From: Catellatospora coxensis
Lineage (GTDB): Bacteria > Actinomycetota > Actinomycetes > Mycobacteriales > Micromonosporaceae
Direction of reading: 5' to 3'
DNA: 64,000 nt
Assembly: GCF_016862635.1 (NCBI RefSeq)
Contig: NZ_BONI01000031.1
Span: 1-64,000 of the forward strand
Below, piece by piece: positions 23,801 through 32,205 of the stretch. Made by a program: the position numbers and the translations under genes. How positions within the stretch are numbered: position 1 is the first letter of the stretch; each line of letters opens with the position of its first letter. The notes beneath the pieces are model-generated. The model had not been told where the DNA came from and ran no database searches. It worked only from the letters and a program-made list of their open reading frames with translations.

Positions 23801-25887
23801 GGCTGGGCCGGCGGTGGGGAGGACGGCGGCGGCGAAGAAGGCGACGGCTGGGGGCCGGAGCCCGGCACGGTGAACTTCACCGACGAGCCGCCGAAGTTGG
23901 CGACCCGCAGCCAGGTCCACACCTCGGTGCCCGCCATCGAGGCCGGGAACACGTAGTCGCGGTCGAACTCGAACTCGGCCCGGGTGCCGGACTGCACCAC
24001 CCGCACCGGCCAGCCGCGGTTGGTCGGCGCGCTGGGGCTGCTGAACTTGAACACGTCGCCCTGCCCCGCCCCGGCGTGTGGCAGCAGGTACGCCTGGTTC
24101 AGGTTCTCCAGGTAGAGCCGCGAGTCCGGCGAGGTCGGCCAGGACGGCTGCCACCCGCTCGGCCCGTCCTTGTCGTAGTCGAAATAGATCATCTCCTGGG
24201 CGAGGCTGATCGTCTGCTTCGCCTCGACCATCATGAAGAACCGGTTGCCGACGAACTTCACGTACACCTTGGTGATGCCCTTGGCGTTCGCGCCCGCCGG
24301 ATCACTGAAGATCGGCGTCTCGGCCGACCACTCCCCCACGGTCCCGTCGGCCACGAAACCGCCGTAGAGATCCGTCGGGTGCGCCCCGGCCTGGCTGGGC
24401 GCGGCCCGCCCCTGCGCGTCGAGCCAGTTCTTCGCGTCGTCGTACACGGCGGAGTTGAAGTGGTTCGCGCCGGAGACGTCGTAGCCGAGGTAGCCGGAGT
24501 TGACGACGACCTCGTTCATCCACTTCTGGGTGCTCGCGGCGGGCACCCGGAAGTCGATGATCGCGACGTTGAAGCCGTCGGCCTGATCGGCCTGCGCGTT
24601 GACGTACTCCTTCCAGAACCCGCCGAAGTTGTCGCGACTTCGGTAGGCCGGCGAGGCCGGGTTCGTGTTCCAGTTGGCCTCGAAGCCGGGGCTGGTGTCG
24701 TAGAAGCCCGGGATGTACGTGTTGTAGTACCAGGACTCGGTCACGAAGATGTTGATCGCGTGCCGGTAGCGGGCGGCGAACTGCGAGGTGCCCTCGTCGG
24801 GGTTGAAGTACCAGTAGCCCCGGTTCGAGGCGACGACCTTGCTCGGGTCCACCGCCTTGATCTTCTCCACCAGGTCGACCATGCCGCCCGCGGTGAAGCC
24901 GAAGTTGCCGCGCGGCCCCCACGAGATGCCCGGCCCCGCGCCGCCGACCGGGTCCGGGGTGTCCACGGTGTCGAGGAAGACCCCGTCGTAGTCGCCGTCG
25001 TGCACGATCTTGTCGACCTGGTACGTGACGAACTTCTGCCATGCCGGGTCGCCGCCGTTGATGTAGCCGCCGCCGTAGGTCGGGTTGACGTCTACGGTGC
25101 CGTCGCCGTCCTTCCAGTAGCCGCCGTACAGGTAGCGGCTGTCGTTGACCCAGGTGCCCTGCTGGTCGAGATACCAGGGCATGACGCCGCTGTTGCGCCA
25201 GGTCAGCCGGTTGCCCCAGGAGGAGTAGTTCGCGCCGATCGAGGTGCCGGCGTAGTTGGCGTAGCCGTCGGCGTAGGTGCCGTCCGGGGCCGCGCCGCCC
25301 TCGACGTTGAGGTAGGAGCCGGCCGAGCTGTAGTTCCACGGGTTCGGGCCGTGCAGCGGACCCGACGGGCCGCCGTAGCCCGCCGGGAGCAGGCCCAGGT
25401 CGATGCCCTTCTGGACGGTCATGTGGCCGCTGTGCCCGGGGATGATCGTCGGCAGCATCTCACCGACCGACAGGTAGCCGAGCACGATCGCGTCGTCGGC
25501 GCTGCCGAGCACCCCGTCGACGCCGCGTTTGATCTCCTGGACCTGCGCGGAGGTGACCGACTCGAAGTAGAAGTGGTCGGCGGTCACGTTCAGCACGCGC
25601 AGGGTCGGCTCCAGGACGACCAGGTCGTACGCCTTGAGCTGGTTGACTTTCGCCTGGTCGAGCGCGCCGTACCAGAACGCGGTGCGGCTGTTCGCGCCCA
25701 GCGTGGGAACCTTGCCGTAGAACGGGGTCCGGCCGATCTCGAAGCCGGCCGCGGCCGCCGGGGCCGCCGTGAGGGCGACGATCCCGGCGGTCAGCGCGGT
25801 GGCGGCGGCCAGCGCCCCGGCCAGCAGCCTGGCCCGGACTCGGCGGGCCGGTGTTGCGGTGCGGTGCGGATGAGCTTTGTCGTTCAT
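22294..25887 (-). CDS. secreted GH114-like glycosidase with duplicated FN3/carbohydrate-binding-like modules
   Basis: The protein has 1197 residues with a Sec signal (about 1-47, ending AAPAAAA). Residues 50-500 form a TIM-barrel domain with the YLSVGE strand (138-143) and DYDGVFLDTVD (Asp306), matching the GH114/TM1410-like group; GH114 members cut alpha-1,4-polygalactosamine. A beta-rich domain (about 505-680) and a Pro/Ser linker follow. The C-terminus has two near-identical pairs of an FN3 domain and an ITVDGSAGDW domain resembling CBM9/DOMON sandwiches, joined by a poly-Gly linker. It is the last gene of the importer operon (25 bp after the GH135-like gene). The exact GH family and substrate need testing. 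Confidence 0.82.
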   Translation of the reverse strand: MNDKAHPHRTATPARRVRARLLAGALAAATALTAGIVALTAAPAAAAGFEIGRTPFYGKVPTLGANSRTAFWYGALDQAKVNQLKAYDLVVLEPTLRVLNVTADHFYFESVTSAQVQEIKRGVDGVLGSADDAIVLGYLSVGEMLPTIIPGHSGHMTVQKGIDLGLLPAGYGGPSGPLHGPNPWNYSSAGSYLNVEGGAAPDGTYADGYANYAGTSIGANYSSWGNRLTWRNSGVMPWYLDQQGTWVNDSRYLYGGYWKDGDGTVDVNPTYGGGYINGGDPAWQKFVTYQVDKIVHDGDYDGVFLDTVDTPDPVGGAGPGISWGPRGNFGFTAGGMVDLVEKIKAVDPSKVVASNRGYWYFNPDEGTSQFAARYRHAINIFVTESWYYNTYIPGFYDTSPGFEANWNTNPASPAYRSRDNFGGFWKEYVNAQADQADGFNVAIIDFRVPAASTQKWMNEVVVNSGYLGYDVSGANHFNSAVYDDAKNWLDAQGRAAPSQAGAHPTDLYGGFVADGTVGEWSAETPIFSDPAGANAKGITKVYVKFVGNRFFMMVEAKQTISLAQEMIYFDYDKDGPSGWQPSWPTSPDSRLYLENLNQAYLLPHAGAGQGDVFKFSSPSAPTNRGWPVRVVQSGTRAEFEFDRDYVFPASMAGTEVWTWLRVANFGGSSVKFTVPGSGPQPSPSSPPPSSPPPAQPPVISNVQYANVTSTGATVTWTTDVASSSVVEYGTSTAYGSTATGASNVTGHSVTLSGLAPGTAYQFRVRSVSAGGTTNSPNGTFTTAPSGGSYPAITVDGSAGDWGSVTPAMTGSTTVQSVSVANNATNLYLLTRGTGLNVFGQFFLNTDNNTGTGYTATGWNNPSGADYMLENGNLYRHAGGGWAWTSLGAVTFVRNDTVVEAAIPLSTLGLSPGSPLRLGYLKNNSATDRLPAASGTFPVVTLLNGSGGGGGAPVISNVQYANVTSTGATVTWATDVASSSVVEYGTSTAYGSTATGASNATSHSVTLSGLAPGTAYQFRVRSVSSGGTANSPNGTFTTASSGGGYPAITVDGSAGDWASVTPVLSGGTGVQSVSVTNNGTTLYLCVKGTGLNVLGQFFLNTDNNTGTGYNAAGWTNPSGGDYMLENANLYDHGGSGWSWTPLGAMTFVRNDTVIEAAVPLASVGLAPGAQFRLGYIKNNTTDRLPGSSGAFPVVTLLN

Positions 25888-25912
25888 GGCACCTCGCCTC
25901 TGTTGAAGTGGA

Positions 25913-27748
25913 TCAGCTGACGGTGATCACTGCGGTGTAGATCTCCGGCGAGCTGCCGGAGCCGTGGAACACGACCCGGTGCGGTCCGACCGGCACGCCA
26001 CCGAGCACGTCGGCGGGCACCCGCCAGACGTAGCGGTCGTCGTCGCTGGAGATCAGCGGGCTCGGCCCGTCGACCGGGGCCCAGCTCCAGCCGGTGCCGG
26101 TGTGGCGGTAGAACCAGGCGTTCTCGATGAGCAGGTCCGCCCCGATGCCCGCGGTCGCGAAACCGGTGGACGCGTCGTTGTCGACGTCGATGAACAGGTG
26201 GTGGAAGTCGAACGGCAGGTTGTACTGCGCCTGGTAGGTCACGTCGGCGGTGCCGATGGTCCCGGACATCTCCGTGATCGGATCGCCCGAAGGCGCCGTC
26301 GTGCTCACGGCGAGCGGCCCGGCTGCGGCCGAGCGGTTCCCGCTGCTGTCACGAGCGAAGACCGTGAAGGTGTACGCCGTGCCCGGCTCCAGCCCGCTGA
26401 CCGGCACCGTGACCGCCGTGCCCTGGGTGACCAGCCACGACGGCAGCGAGAGCAGCGGCTGCCCGTCAACCTCGACGTCGTAGCTCGCGAGGTCCGGCTC
26501 GGCCGACGCGGTCCAGCCCAGCCGCACGCTGGCGACCTTGGTCTCGGCGGCGTGCAGCCCGGCGGGCGCGGCGGGAGCAGCCGCGTCGGCGCGGCCCGTG
26601 GTCAGCGTCAGCGCACGGCTCGGCGCGGAGGCGTTGCCGGCCGCGTCGTACGCGGTGACCGTGACCCGGTAGGTCGTCGCCGGGTCGAGGCCGTGCAGCG
26701 TCGCGACCGGCAGCGCGCTCGTCGAACCGGTCACCCGCACCCCGTCGACGTGCACGTCGTAGCCGGTGACCCGGCCGTGCGGGTCGGCGGCGGGCAGCCA
26801 CGCGACGACCGCTTCAGTGGATCCGGTCCGGACCGGGAACGGCGTGCCGACGGTACGCGGCGCGGCAGTGTCACCGCCGCCCGCCGACGCCGACGACAAC
26901 TGCTGCGTCCAGTAGTCCTGCGGCGGCAGCGAGTCCCACGGGTTGGCCAGCACGTCCGGGGTGACGTACAGGTAGCCGGCGTTGCGCTGCTTGCTCAGCG
27001 CTACCGCGTTCGCGAGCTGCGTCGTGGTGTCGGTGGCGTGCACCAGGTGCCACAGCTTGCGCGGGTCGAGCGCCCGGTGCCAGGCGGGGGCCTGCCAGCC
27101 GAGGTAGGTCTGGTAGGTGCCCTCGAAGGTGAGGATCACGTCGGCGGCGTCGGCGTAGCAGGGCTCGGTGTCGATCCCCGGGTTGATCACGGTGAACGCG
27201 CCGGTGTGCGCCTTCTTGGTGTGCCGGTCGAGCATCCGGTACGTGTCGATGTAGGCGTCCTGCGGGCCGCAGACGTTCTGCACCTCGTCGAAGAAGATCC
27301 CGCCGAGGCCGTCCGCGCCGTAGAGGCGGTACCAGGTGGCCACGTCCTGCTGGACCTGTGCCGCCCAGGCGGCCGGGGTGGTCTCGTTGAGCCTGGTGGC
27401 GCGGCCGGTGCTGCCGAGGTAGCCGGTGGCGACGTAGCCGAGCACCCGTACCCCCCCGGCTTTGGCGGCGGTGATGGCGGCGGCGTAGTTGGGGTCGCGG
27501 GTCTTGCCGGGCCCGGAGAACGGGTTCGCGACCGCGATCCCGACGCCGGGGGCGTTCAGCTGCTGCCAGAGGGCGGCCCCGTCGCCGCCCGGGTAGAAGT
27601 AGGCGGGCACCGCGAGTTGCTGGGCGATGCCGGCGGGCGGGTTGCCGGTGGCCTGCGCGGGGGTCGCGGCGGAGGCGGCGGTGAGCAGTGTGACGAGTAC
27701 GGCCGCCGCCCGAAGGTGCAGGCGTCCGCGGCCATGCCGGTGCAGCAT
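25913..27748 (-). CDS. secreted spherulin-4 (GH135-like) galactosaminogalactan hydrolase with two FN3 domains
   Basis: The protein has 611 residues with a signal peptide (about 1-34). Residues 45-285 match the spherulin-4 barrel: PAYFYPGGD, GVGIAVANPFSGPG, VLGYVATGY and GIFFDEV. Asp154, Glu155 and Glu209 (ILTFEGT) sit where fungal Sph3 has its essential acidic residues. Two FN3 domains (about 295-390 and 395-490) and a C-terminal beta-sandwich (about 495-611) similar to the modules of the next gene follow. GH135 enzymes cut alpha-1,4-GalNAc stretches in galactosaminogalactan. It is encoded between the importer permease and the GH114-like gene. Confidence 0.87.
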   Translation of the reverse strand: MLHRHGRGRLHLRAAAVLVTLLTAASAATPAQATGNPPAGIAQQLAVPAYFYPGGDGAALWQQLNAPGVGIAVANPFSGPGKTRDPNYAAAITAAKAGGVRVLGYVATGYLGSTGRATRLNETTPAAWAAQVQQDVATWYRLYGADGLGGIFFDEVQNVCGPQDAYIDTYRMLDRHTKKAHTGAFTVINPGIDTEPCYADAADVILTFEGTYQTYLGWQAPAWHRALDPRKLWHLVHATDTTTQLANAVALSKQRNAGYLYVTPDVLANPWDSLPPQDYWTQQLSSASAGGGDTAAPRTVGTPFPVRTGSTEAVVAWLPAADPHGRVTGYDVHVDGVRVTGSTSALPVATLHGLDPATTYRVTVTAYDAAGNASAPSRALTLTTGRADAAAPAAPAGLHAAETKVASVRLGWTASAEPDLASYDVEVDGQPLLSLPSWLVTQGTAVTVPVSGLEPGTAYTFTVFARDSSGNRSAAAGPLAVSTTAPSGDPITEMSGTIGTADVTYQAQYNLPFDFHHLFIDVDNDASTGFATAGIGADLLIENAWFYRHTGTGWSWAPVDGPSPLISSDDDRYVWRVPADVLGGVPVGPHRVVFHGSGSSPEIYTAVITVS

Positions 27749-27776
27749 GGTCGTGTCTCCGATCTGGGGTATGGGT

Positions 27777-28604
27777 TCAGCCCTTGTTGCCGCTGAAGGC
27801 GATGCCTTGGATGAAGTGGCGCTGCATCACGGTGAACAGCACGATGACGGGCAGCGAGGCGAGCAGGGACCCGGCCATGAGCACCGGGTAGTCGGTCTGG
27901 AACTGGCCCTGCAGCGAGGCCAGGCCCGCCGACAGGGTCATCTTCTCCGGGTCGGTGTTGACGATCAGGGGCCAGAACAGGTCGTTCCAGGACCACAGCA
28001 CGGTCAGGATGCCCAGGGCGAGCAGGCCGGGTTTGGCCAGCGGGAGCATGACCGACCAGTAGATGCGCAGCGGGCCGGCGCCGTCGAGGCGGGCGGCCTC
28101 GTCGAGTTCCTTGGGCAGGCCGAGGAAGAACTGCCGGAGCAGGAACACGCCGAACGCGGAGAACAGGCCGGGCACGATGAGCGCGGTGAGGCTGTTGAGC
28201 CAGCCCAGGTCGGCCATGATCTCGTACTGGGGGATGACGAACAGGGGCGGCGGCACCATCAGCACCGACAGGAAGACGCCGAACAGCAGGCCGCGGCCGG
28301 GGAAGCGCAGCCGTGCGAACGCGTACGCGGCCATGGAGCAGAACAGCAGCTGCCCGGCGGTGCGGGCGGCGGTCATCAGCACCGTGTTGACGATCTGGTC
28401 GCCGAAGGGCAGCAGCCCGAACACGTCGCCGTAGTTGGACCAGCGCCAGTCGGGCGCGATGGTGGGCGGCACCTTCGTGGCGTTGGTGAGGGTCTTCAGC
28501 GAGGTCAGGAACTGCCACAGGAACGGGCCGACCATGACCGCCGCGCCGATGAGCAGCGTGACGTGGGTGGCCGTGCGGCCGGCGCGCCGCGGGGACTCAG
28601 CCAT
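27777..28604 (-). CDS. ABC sugar importer permease, MalG type (CUT1)
   Basis: The protein has 275 residues and six transmembrane helices. The cytoplasmic EAA loop reads EAARLDGAGPLRIYWSVMLP, which couples to the ATPase. It overlaps the partner permease by 8 bp and belongs to the binding protein-MalF-MalG-GH135-GH114 operon. It should import the oligosaccharides released by the two secreted glycosidases. No ATPase gene is adjacent. Confidence 0.92.
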   Translation of the reverse strand: MAESPRRAGRTATHVTLLIGAAVMVGPFLWQFLTSLKTLTNATKVPPTIAPDWRWSNYGDVFGLLPFGDQIVNTVLMTAARTAGQLLFCSMAAYAFARLRFPGRGLLFGVFLSVLMVPPPLFVIPQYEIMADLGWLNSLTALIVPGLFSAFGVFLLRQFFLGLPKELDEAARLDGAGPLRIYWSVMLPLAKPGLLALGILTVLWSWNDLFWPLIVNTDPEKMTLSAGLASLQGQFQTDYPVLMAGSLLASLPVIVLFTVMQRHFIQGIAFSGNKG

Positions 28605-29574
28605 AGTGCACCCACCGTTTCTGCAGCCGGAACTGGATCGCCGTGAGGATCACGATGAGCACCAGCAGCGCCATCACGATCGCGGCGGCGTAGCCCCGGT
28701 CGTTGGTGTAGAACGCCTTGTCGTAGAACAGGTGCACGACGGTCTGGATGCGCGGGAAGGCCGGGTTGGCGCGGGCCGCCTGGCCGCTGCCGCCCATCAC
28801 GTACACCAGGTCGAACAGTTGCAGGGAGCCGATGACCGACAGCACCGACACGAAGAACAGCGACGGCGACAGCAGCGGCAGCGTGATCCGGCGGAACTGA
28901 GCCAGCGCCCCGGCCCCGTCGATCGAGGCGGCCTCGTAGTACTCGCGCGGGATCGACTGCATGCCGGCCAGGAAGATGACGATGTTGTAGCCGAGGCTGG
29001 TCCAGATCCCGACGGCGACCATCGCGTACAGCGCGGTGGCCGGGTCGGCGATCCAGTGCGGGCCCTCGACGCCGACCAGCGACAGCAGGTAGTTGATCAG
29101 GCCGAAGTCGCCGTTGTAGAGCCAGCGCCAGACCATCGCCACGGCCACCGGCATGGTGACCACGGGCAGGAAGAACAGCGCCCGGTACGCCGACACCCCG
29201 CGCAGTCTCGGCCGGTTGAGCAGCGCCGCGAACAGCACCGCGAGCGGGATGCCGAGCAGGCCGAGCACGGTGTACGTCACCGTGTTGCGCAGCGCGGTCA
29301 GCACCTCGTCGTCGGCGGCCAGGGTGCGGTAGTTGTCCAGCCCGACCCACTCGTGCCCGCCGAACGGGCCCCACTCGGTGAAGGAGAAGTACCCGGTCTG
29401 CACCACCGGCCACAGGTAGAACACGGCCAGGCCCAGCCCGGTCGGCGCGATGAGCAGGTACGCCCAGGCGGCTTCGGCTCCCCGGTGCCGCCACCGGCGT
29501 CGCCGCCGGGCGGGCACCGGGGCGGGCACCGCGGTGCGGACGTCGTCCGCGGTGCCCGTCACGGTTGCTGTCAT
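28597..29574 (-). CDS. ABC sugar importer permease, MalF type (CUT1)
   Basis: This 325-residue membrane protein has an N-terminal basic stretch, about six helices and the EAA loop EAASIDGAGALAQFRRITLP. It pairs with the MalG-type protein encoded next; the two genes overlap by 8 bp. The binding-protein gene ends 6 bp upstream. This order is typical of CUT1 importers for di- and oligosaccharides. Confidence 0.92.
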   Translation of the reverse strand: MTATVTGTADDVRTAVPAPVPARRRRRWRHRGAEAAWAYLLIAPTGLGLAVFYLWPVVQTGYFSFTEWGPFGGHEWVGLDNYRTLAADDEVLTALRNTVTYTVLGLLGIPLAVLFAALLNRPRLRGVSAYRALFFLPVVTMPVAVAMVWRWLYNGDFGLINYLLSLVGVEGPHWIADPATALYAMVAVGIWTSLGYNIVIFLAGMQSIPREYYEAASIDGAGALAQFRRITLPLLSPSLFFVSVLSVIGSLQLFDLVYVMGGSGQAARANPAFPRIQTVVHLFYDKAFYTNDRGYAAAIVMALLVLIVILTAIQFRLQKRWVHYG

Positions 29575-29580
29575 GTGCTG

Positions 29581-30843
29581 CTACTCCTTGGCCAGCAGGG
29601 CGTTCATCTGCGTGGCGAGTTCCTTGGCGGCCGCCTCGACCGCGACCTCACCGGTGTAGGCCTTGGTGAGCTGCTTGAACTCCTCGTCGTTCCAGGCCGC
29701 GGTGTTGCGCGACACCGGGTAGGGCACCGCGTAGGCGACCGCGTCGAGGAAGACCTTGCCCTTGAACTGGGAGTTGGCGGCCAGCCAGGCGTCCTGGGTG
29801 CCGGTGTACGCCGGGATCGGGCCCTTCTTGCCGAGGATCTCGGCGGCGGGCTTGGAGCCGAGGAACTTCACGAACTCCCAGGCCTGCGCCGGGGCCTTCG
29901 TCTTCGCCGACACCACGTTGGCCAGGCCGTGGATGATGGTGGCCTGCTTGACGCCGGCCGGCAGCGGGGCCGCGTCGACGCGGGTCTTGGTGTACTCGTT
30001 CTTGCCGAACTCGGCGACGTTCCAGGAGCCGCCCCAGTACATGGCGAGCTTGCCCGACTCGAACAGCTGGAGCGGGGCGGTGTCGGTCATCGTCTTGAGG
30101 TCCGGCGACTGCTTGTTCTTGATCAGGTCGGTCCAGAAGCGCAGGCCCTCGATGGTGGCCGGGTCGTCGAAGCCGGACTTCTTGCCGTCGGCGGAGATGA
30201 CGTTGCCGCCGGCCTGGTAGATGGTGTTGTAGTAGTACTCCTGGCCGGCGAGGTTCGCGCCGACGGCGTACACGCCCTTGGCCGGGTCGGTCAGCTTCGC
30301 GGCGGCGGCCTTGAAGTCGGCCCAGGTCCAGCCGTCGGCCGGGTACTTCACCCCGGCGGCGTCGAAGAGCTCCTTGTTGTACCAGACGCCGACGGTGTCG
30401 AAGTCCTTCGGCAGGCCGTAGACCTTGCCCTCGAAGGTGTAGAGGTCGACCAGGGCCTTCGGGTAGACGCCCAGGTCGAGCTTCGCCTCGGCGACCTTGT
30501 CGGCCAGCGGCATGATCACACCGTTGTCGGCGTACAGCTGGATGTTGGGTCCGTTCATCCAGAACACGTCCGGGGCGGCTCCGCCGGTGACGGCGGCGCG
30601 CAGCTTGGTCCAGTAGTCGGCCCACGGCGTGAGCTGGACGTTGATCGTGATGTTCGGGTGGTCCTTGGTGAAGGCGGCGGCGAGCTCCTCCATCACCGGG
30701 ACCTGGTTCTTGTCCCACACCGCGTAGGACAGGGTGACCTTCTCGTCACCGGCAGCGGGCTCTTCGCTGCCACAACCCGCGGCGGTCACGGCGAGGGCGG
30801 CGGCCAGAACCGCGGCCGCGCCGACCCGCACTGCTTTCCACAT
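29581..30843 (-). CDS. ABC sugar importer solute-binding lipoprotein (CUT1)
   Basis: The protein has 420 residues. I start at ATG 30843, where GAAGGG lies eight bases upstream and a lipoprotein signal (MWKAVRVGAAAVL, ending VTAAGCGS) follows at once. The mature protein is a type 1 extracellular binding protein (SBP_bac_1): APDVFWMNGPNIQLY, VYGLPKDFDTVGVWYNKELF and AQAWEFVKFLGS are typical. It captures the sugar outside the membrane for the MalFG-type pair. It is the first gene of the operon, under the operator-like site at 30903-30925. Confidence 0.92.
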   Translation of the reverse strand: MWKAVRVGAAAVLAAALAVTAAGCGSEEPAAGDEKVTLSYAVWDKNQVPVMEELAAAFTKDHPNITINVQLTPWADYWTKLRAAVTGGAAPDVFWMNGPNIQLYADNGVIMPLADKVAEAKLDLGVYPKALVDLYTFEGKVYGLPKDFDTVGVWYNKELFDAAGVKYPADGWTWADFKAAAAKLTDPAKGVYAVGANLAGQEYYYNTIYQAGGNVISADGKKSGFDDPATIEGLRFWTDLIKNKQSPDLKTMTDTAPLQLFESGKLAMYWGGSWNVAEFGKNEYTKTRVDAAPLPAGVKQATIIHGLANVVSAKTKAPAQAWEFVKFLGSKPAAEILGKKGPIPAYTGTQDAWLAANSQFKGKVFLDAVAYAVPYPVSRNTAAWNDEEFKQLTKAYTGEVAVEAAAKELATQMNALLAKE

Positions 30844-30902
30844 CTGAGGAACCCTTCTCGCAAGGAAGTCATCGGGGATCTGGGTCACATGTGCTAGCCC
30901 AG

Positions 30903-30925
30903 TATTAATGGAGTCCTTAATAAGT
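30903..30925. promoter_or_regulatory. operator-like site upstream of the importer/glycosidase operon
   Basis: TATTAA (30903-30908) and TTAATA (30917-30922) are inverted around TGGAGTCC. The core ATGGAGTCCTTAATAAGT (30908-30925) matches ATGGAGACCTTCAAAAGT at 32174-32191 in 15 of 18 positions. The site is about 60 bp from the binding-protein start. It is probably bound by the ROK protein. Confidence 0.6.
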
Positions 30926-30964
30926 TTGTCAAGACCCGTCCCCGGGCTCCGCTGTGCCGAGGCC

Positions 30965-32131
30965 TCAACGTGCTGGTCGGACGGGTGCGGCCACTCCGGT
31001 GCGCACGTCGAACAGGTGCTCCTGCAGGTGTTCCAGCGAGAGTTTCACCGCGCCGAGCGCCACCGACTCGTCGCCGAGCGTCGAGGTGACGATCTCCGGG
31101 ATGCGCACGCAGCGCTTCTCGATCTCGCGGCGCAGCGGTTCGAGCAGCACGTCGGCCGAGCGGGAGAAGCCGCCGCCGAGCACCACCAGCTGCGGGTCCA
31201 GCGCCAGGACCAGCGCCGACGCGCCCAGCGCCAGCTCCTTGGCGTACCGGCGCACCACGGCCACCGCCTTGCGGTCGCCCTCGCGGGCGCTGGCGAACAC
31301 GTACCCGGCCAGGTCGTCGGGGTCGGTGCCGGCGGGCGCGCCGGTCCACGAGCGCAGATGCTCCTGCGCCCGGATCCAGCCCAGCTCGGGCAGCGCCCCG
31401 ATCTCGCCCGCGGCCTGCGCGAAGCCCCGGTGCAGCTTGCCGTCGATGATCAGGCCGGTGCCCGTACGCAGGCCCGCCAGCAGGTAGACCACGTGCTGGG
31501 CGTACCGGGCGACCCCGCGCCAGGTCTCGGCCAGCGCGGCCAGCCGGCTGTCGTTCTCGACCAGCACCGTGCCGCCGACCAGCCGCCCCACGTGCTGGGC
31601 CAGCTGCACCCCGGTCCACTCCGGGAACGCCACCGAGAGCACGACCCGGCCCGCGGCGTCGACCAGGCCGCTGGTGCCGACCGTGGTCGCCCAGATGTCC
31701 GCGCCGGTCAGCCCCGCCACGGACAGGCACTGCGCGATGGCCGCGTCGACAGCGCGCAGGCGCTCGGCCCGGCCCGCGGTGATCGCCACGGGCACGCGGA
31801 CCGTGTGCCCGACCTCGCCGTCCAGGTCGGCGGCGAGCACCCGGATGGTGTGCCCGCCGATGTCCACGCCGAGCACCCGGCCGGCGTCGGAGCGGAACCG
31901 GTAGCGGCGGGCCGGGCGGCCCATCACCCCGGGCGCGGGCTGCACCTCCTCCAGCCAGCCCTGGCTCTGCAACTGCAGCACCACGTCCTCGGTGGAGGGC
32001 CGGGACAGGCCCGTGTCGCGCGACAGCTCGGTCAGCGTCAGCGCCGGGCGGCCACGCAACACGTGCACCACCGCAAGGGCGTTGAGCTGCCGCAACCGGG
32101 ATAGATCCCCACCTGCGAGCTGTTCGGTCAC
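30965..32131 (-). CDS. ROK-family transcriptional regulator of the sugar locus
   Basis: The protein has about 388 residues. The N-terminal winged helix (LTLTELSRDTGLSRPSTEDVV) binds DNA, and the rest is a ROK sugar-binding fold (VLGVDIGGHTIRVLAADLDG, TVGTSGLVD and LLAGLRTGTGLIIDGK). The Cys-rich zinc motif of ROK kinases is missing, so it is a regulator rather than a kinase. I prefer GTG 32131 because AAAGGGGG lies just upstream; GTG 32152 would add seven residues. It lies between the importer operon and the divergent oxidoreductase, both of whose promoters carry the same motif, so a sugar-lifted repressor is likely. Confidence 0.88.
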   Translation of the reverse strand: MTEQLAGGDLSRLRQLNALAVVHVLRGRPALTLTELSRDTGLSRPSTEDVVLQLQSQGWLEEVQPAPGVMGRPARRYRFRSDAGRVLGVDIGGHTIRVLAADLDGEVGHTVRVPVAITAGRAERLRAVDAAIAQCLSVAGLTGADIWATTVGTSGLVDAAGRVVLSVAFPEWTGVQLAQHVGRLVGGTVLVENDSRLAALAETWRGVARYAQHVVYLLAGLRTGTGLIIDGKLHRGFAQAAGEIGALPELGWIRAQEHLRSWTGAPAGTDPDDLAGYVFASAREGDRKAVAVVRRYAKELALGASALVLALDPQLVVLGGGFSRSADVLLEPLRREIEKRCVRIPEIVTSTLGDESVALGAVKLSLEHLQEHLFDVRTGVAAPVRPAR

Positions 32132-32163
32132 CACCGGCCCCCTTTTGCGCACCGCGTTGCCAT

Positions 32164-32194
32164 GTTACTAATTATGGAGACCTTCAAAAGTAAC
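32164..32194. promoter_or_regulatory. operator-like palindrome between the ROK gene and the oxidoreductase gene
   Basis: GTTACT (32164-32169) and AGTAAC (32189-32194) flank ATGGAGACCTTCAAAAGT, the same core as at 30908-30925. It sits in the short divergent promoter, so one site could control both genes. Confidence 0.6.
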
Positions 32195-32205
32195 TCCTCC
32201 ACGGG

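Noticed and set aside
22186-25920. A very long open frame on the forward strand opposite the GH114-like gene
   Set aside because: It mirrors the reverse-strand gene, has low-complexity Arg/Gly/Val composition and no domain, and the reverse strand shows the signal peptide and fold motifs. Long antisense frames are normal in high-GC3 DNA.
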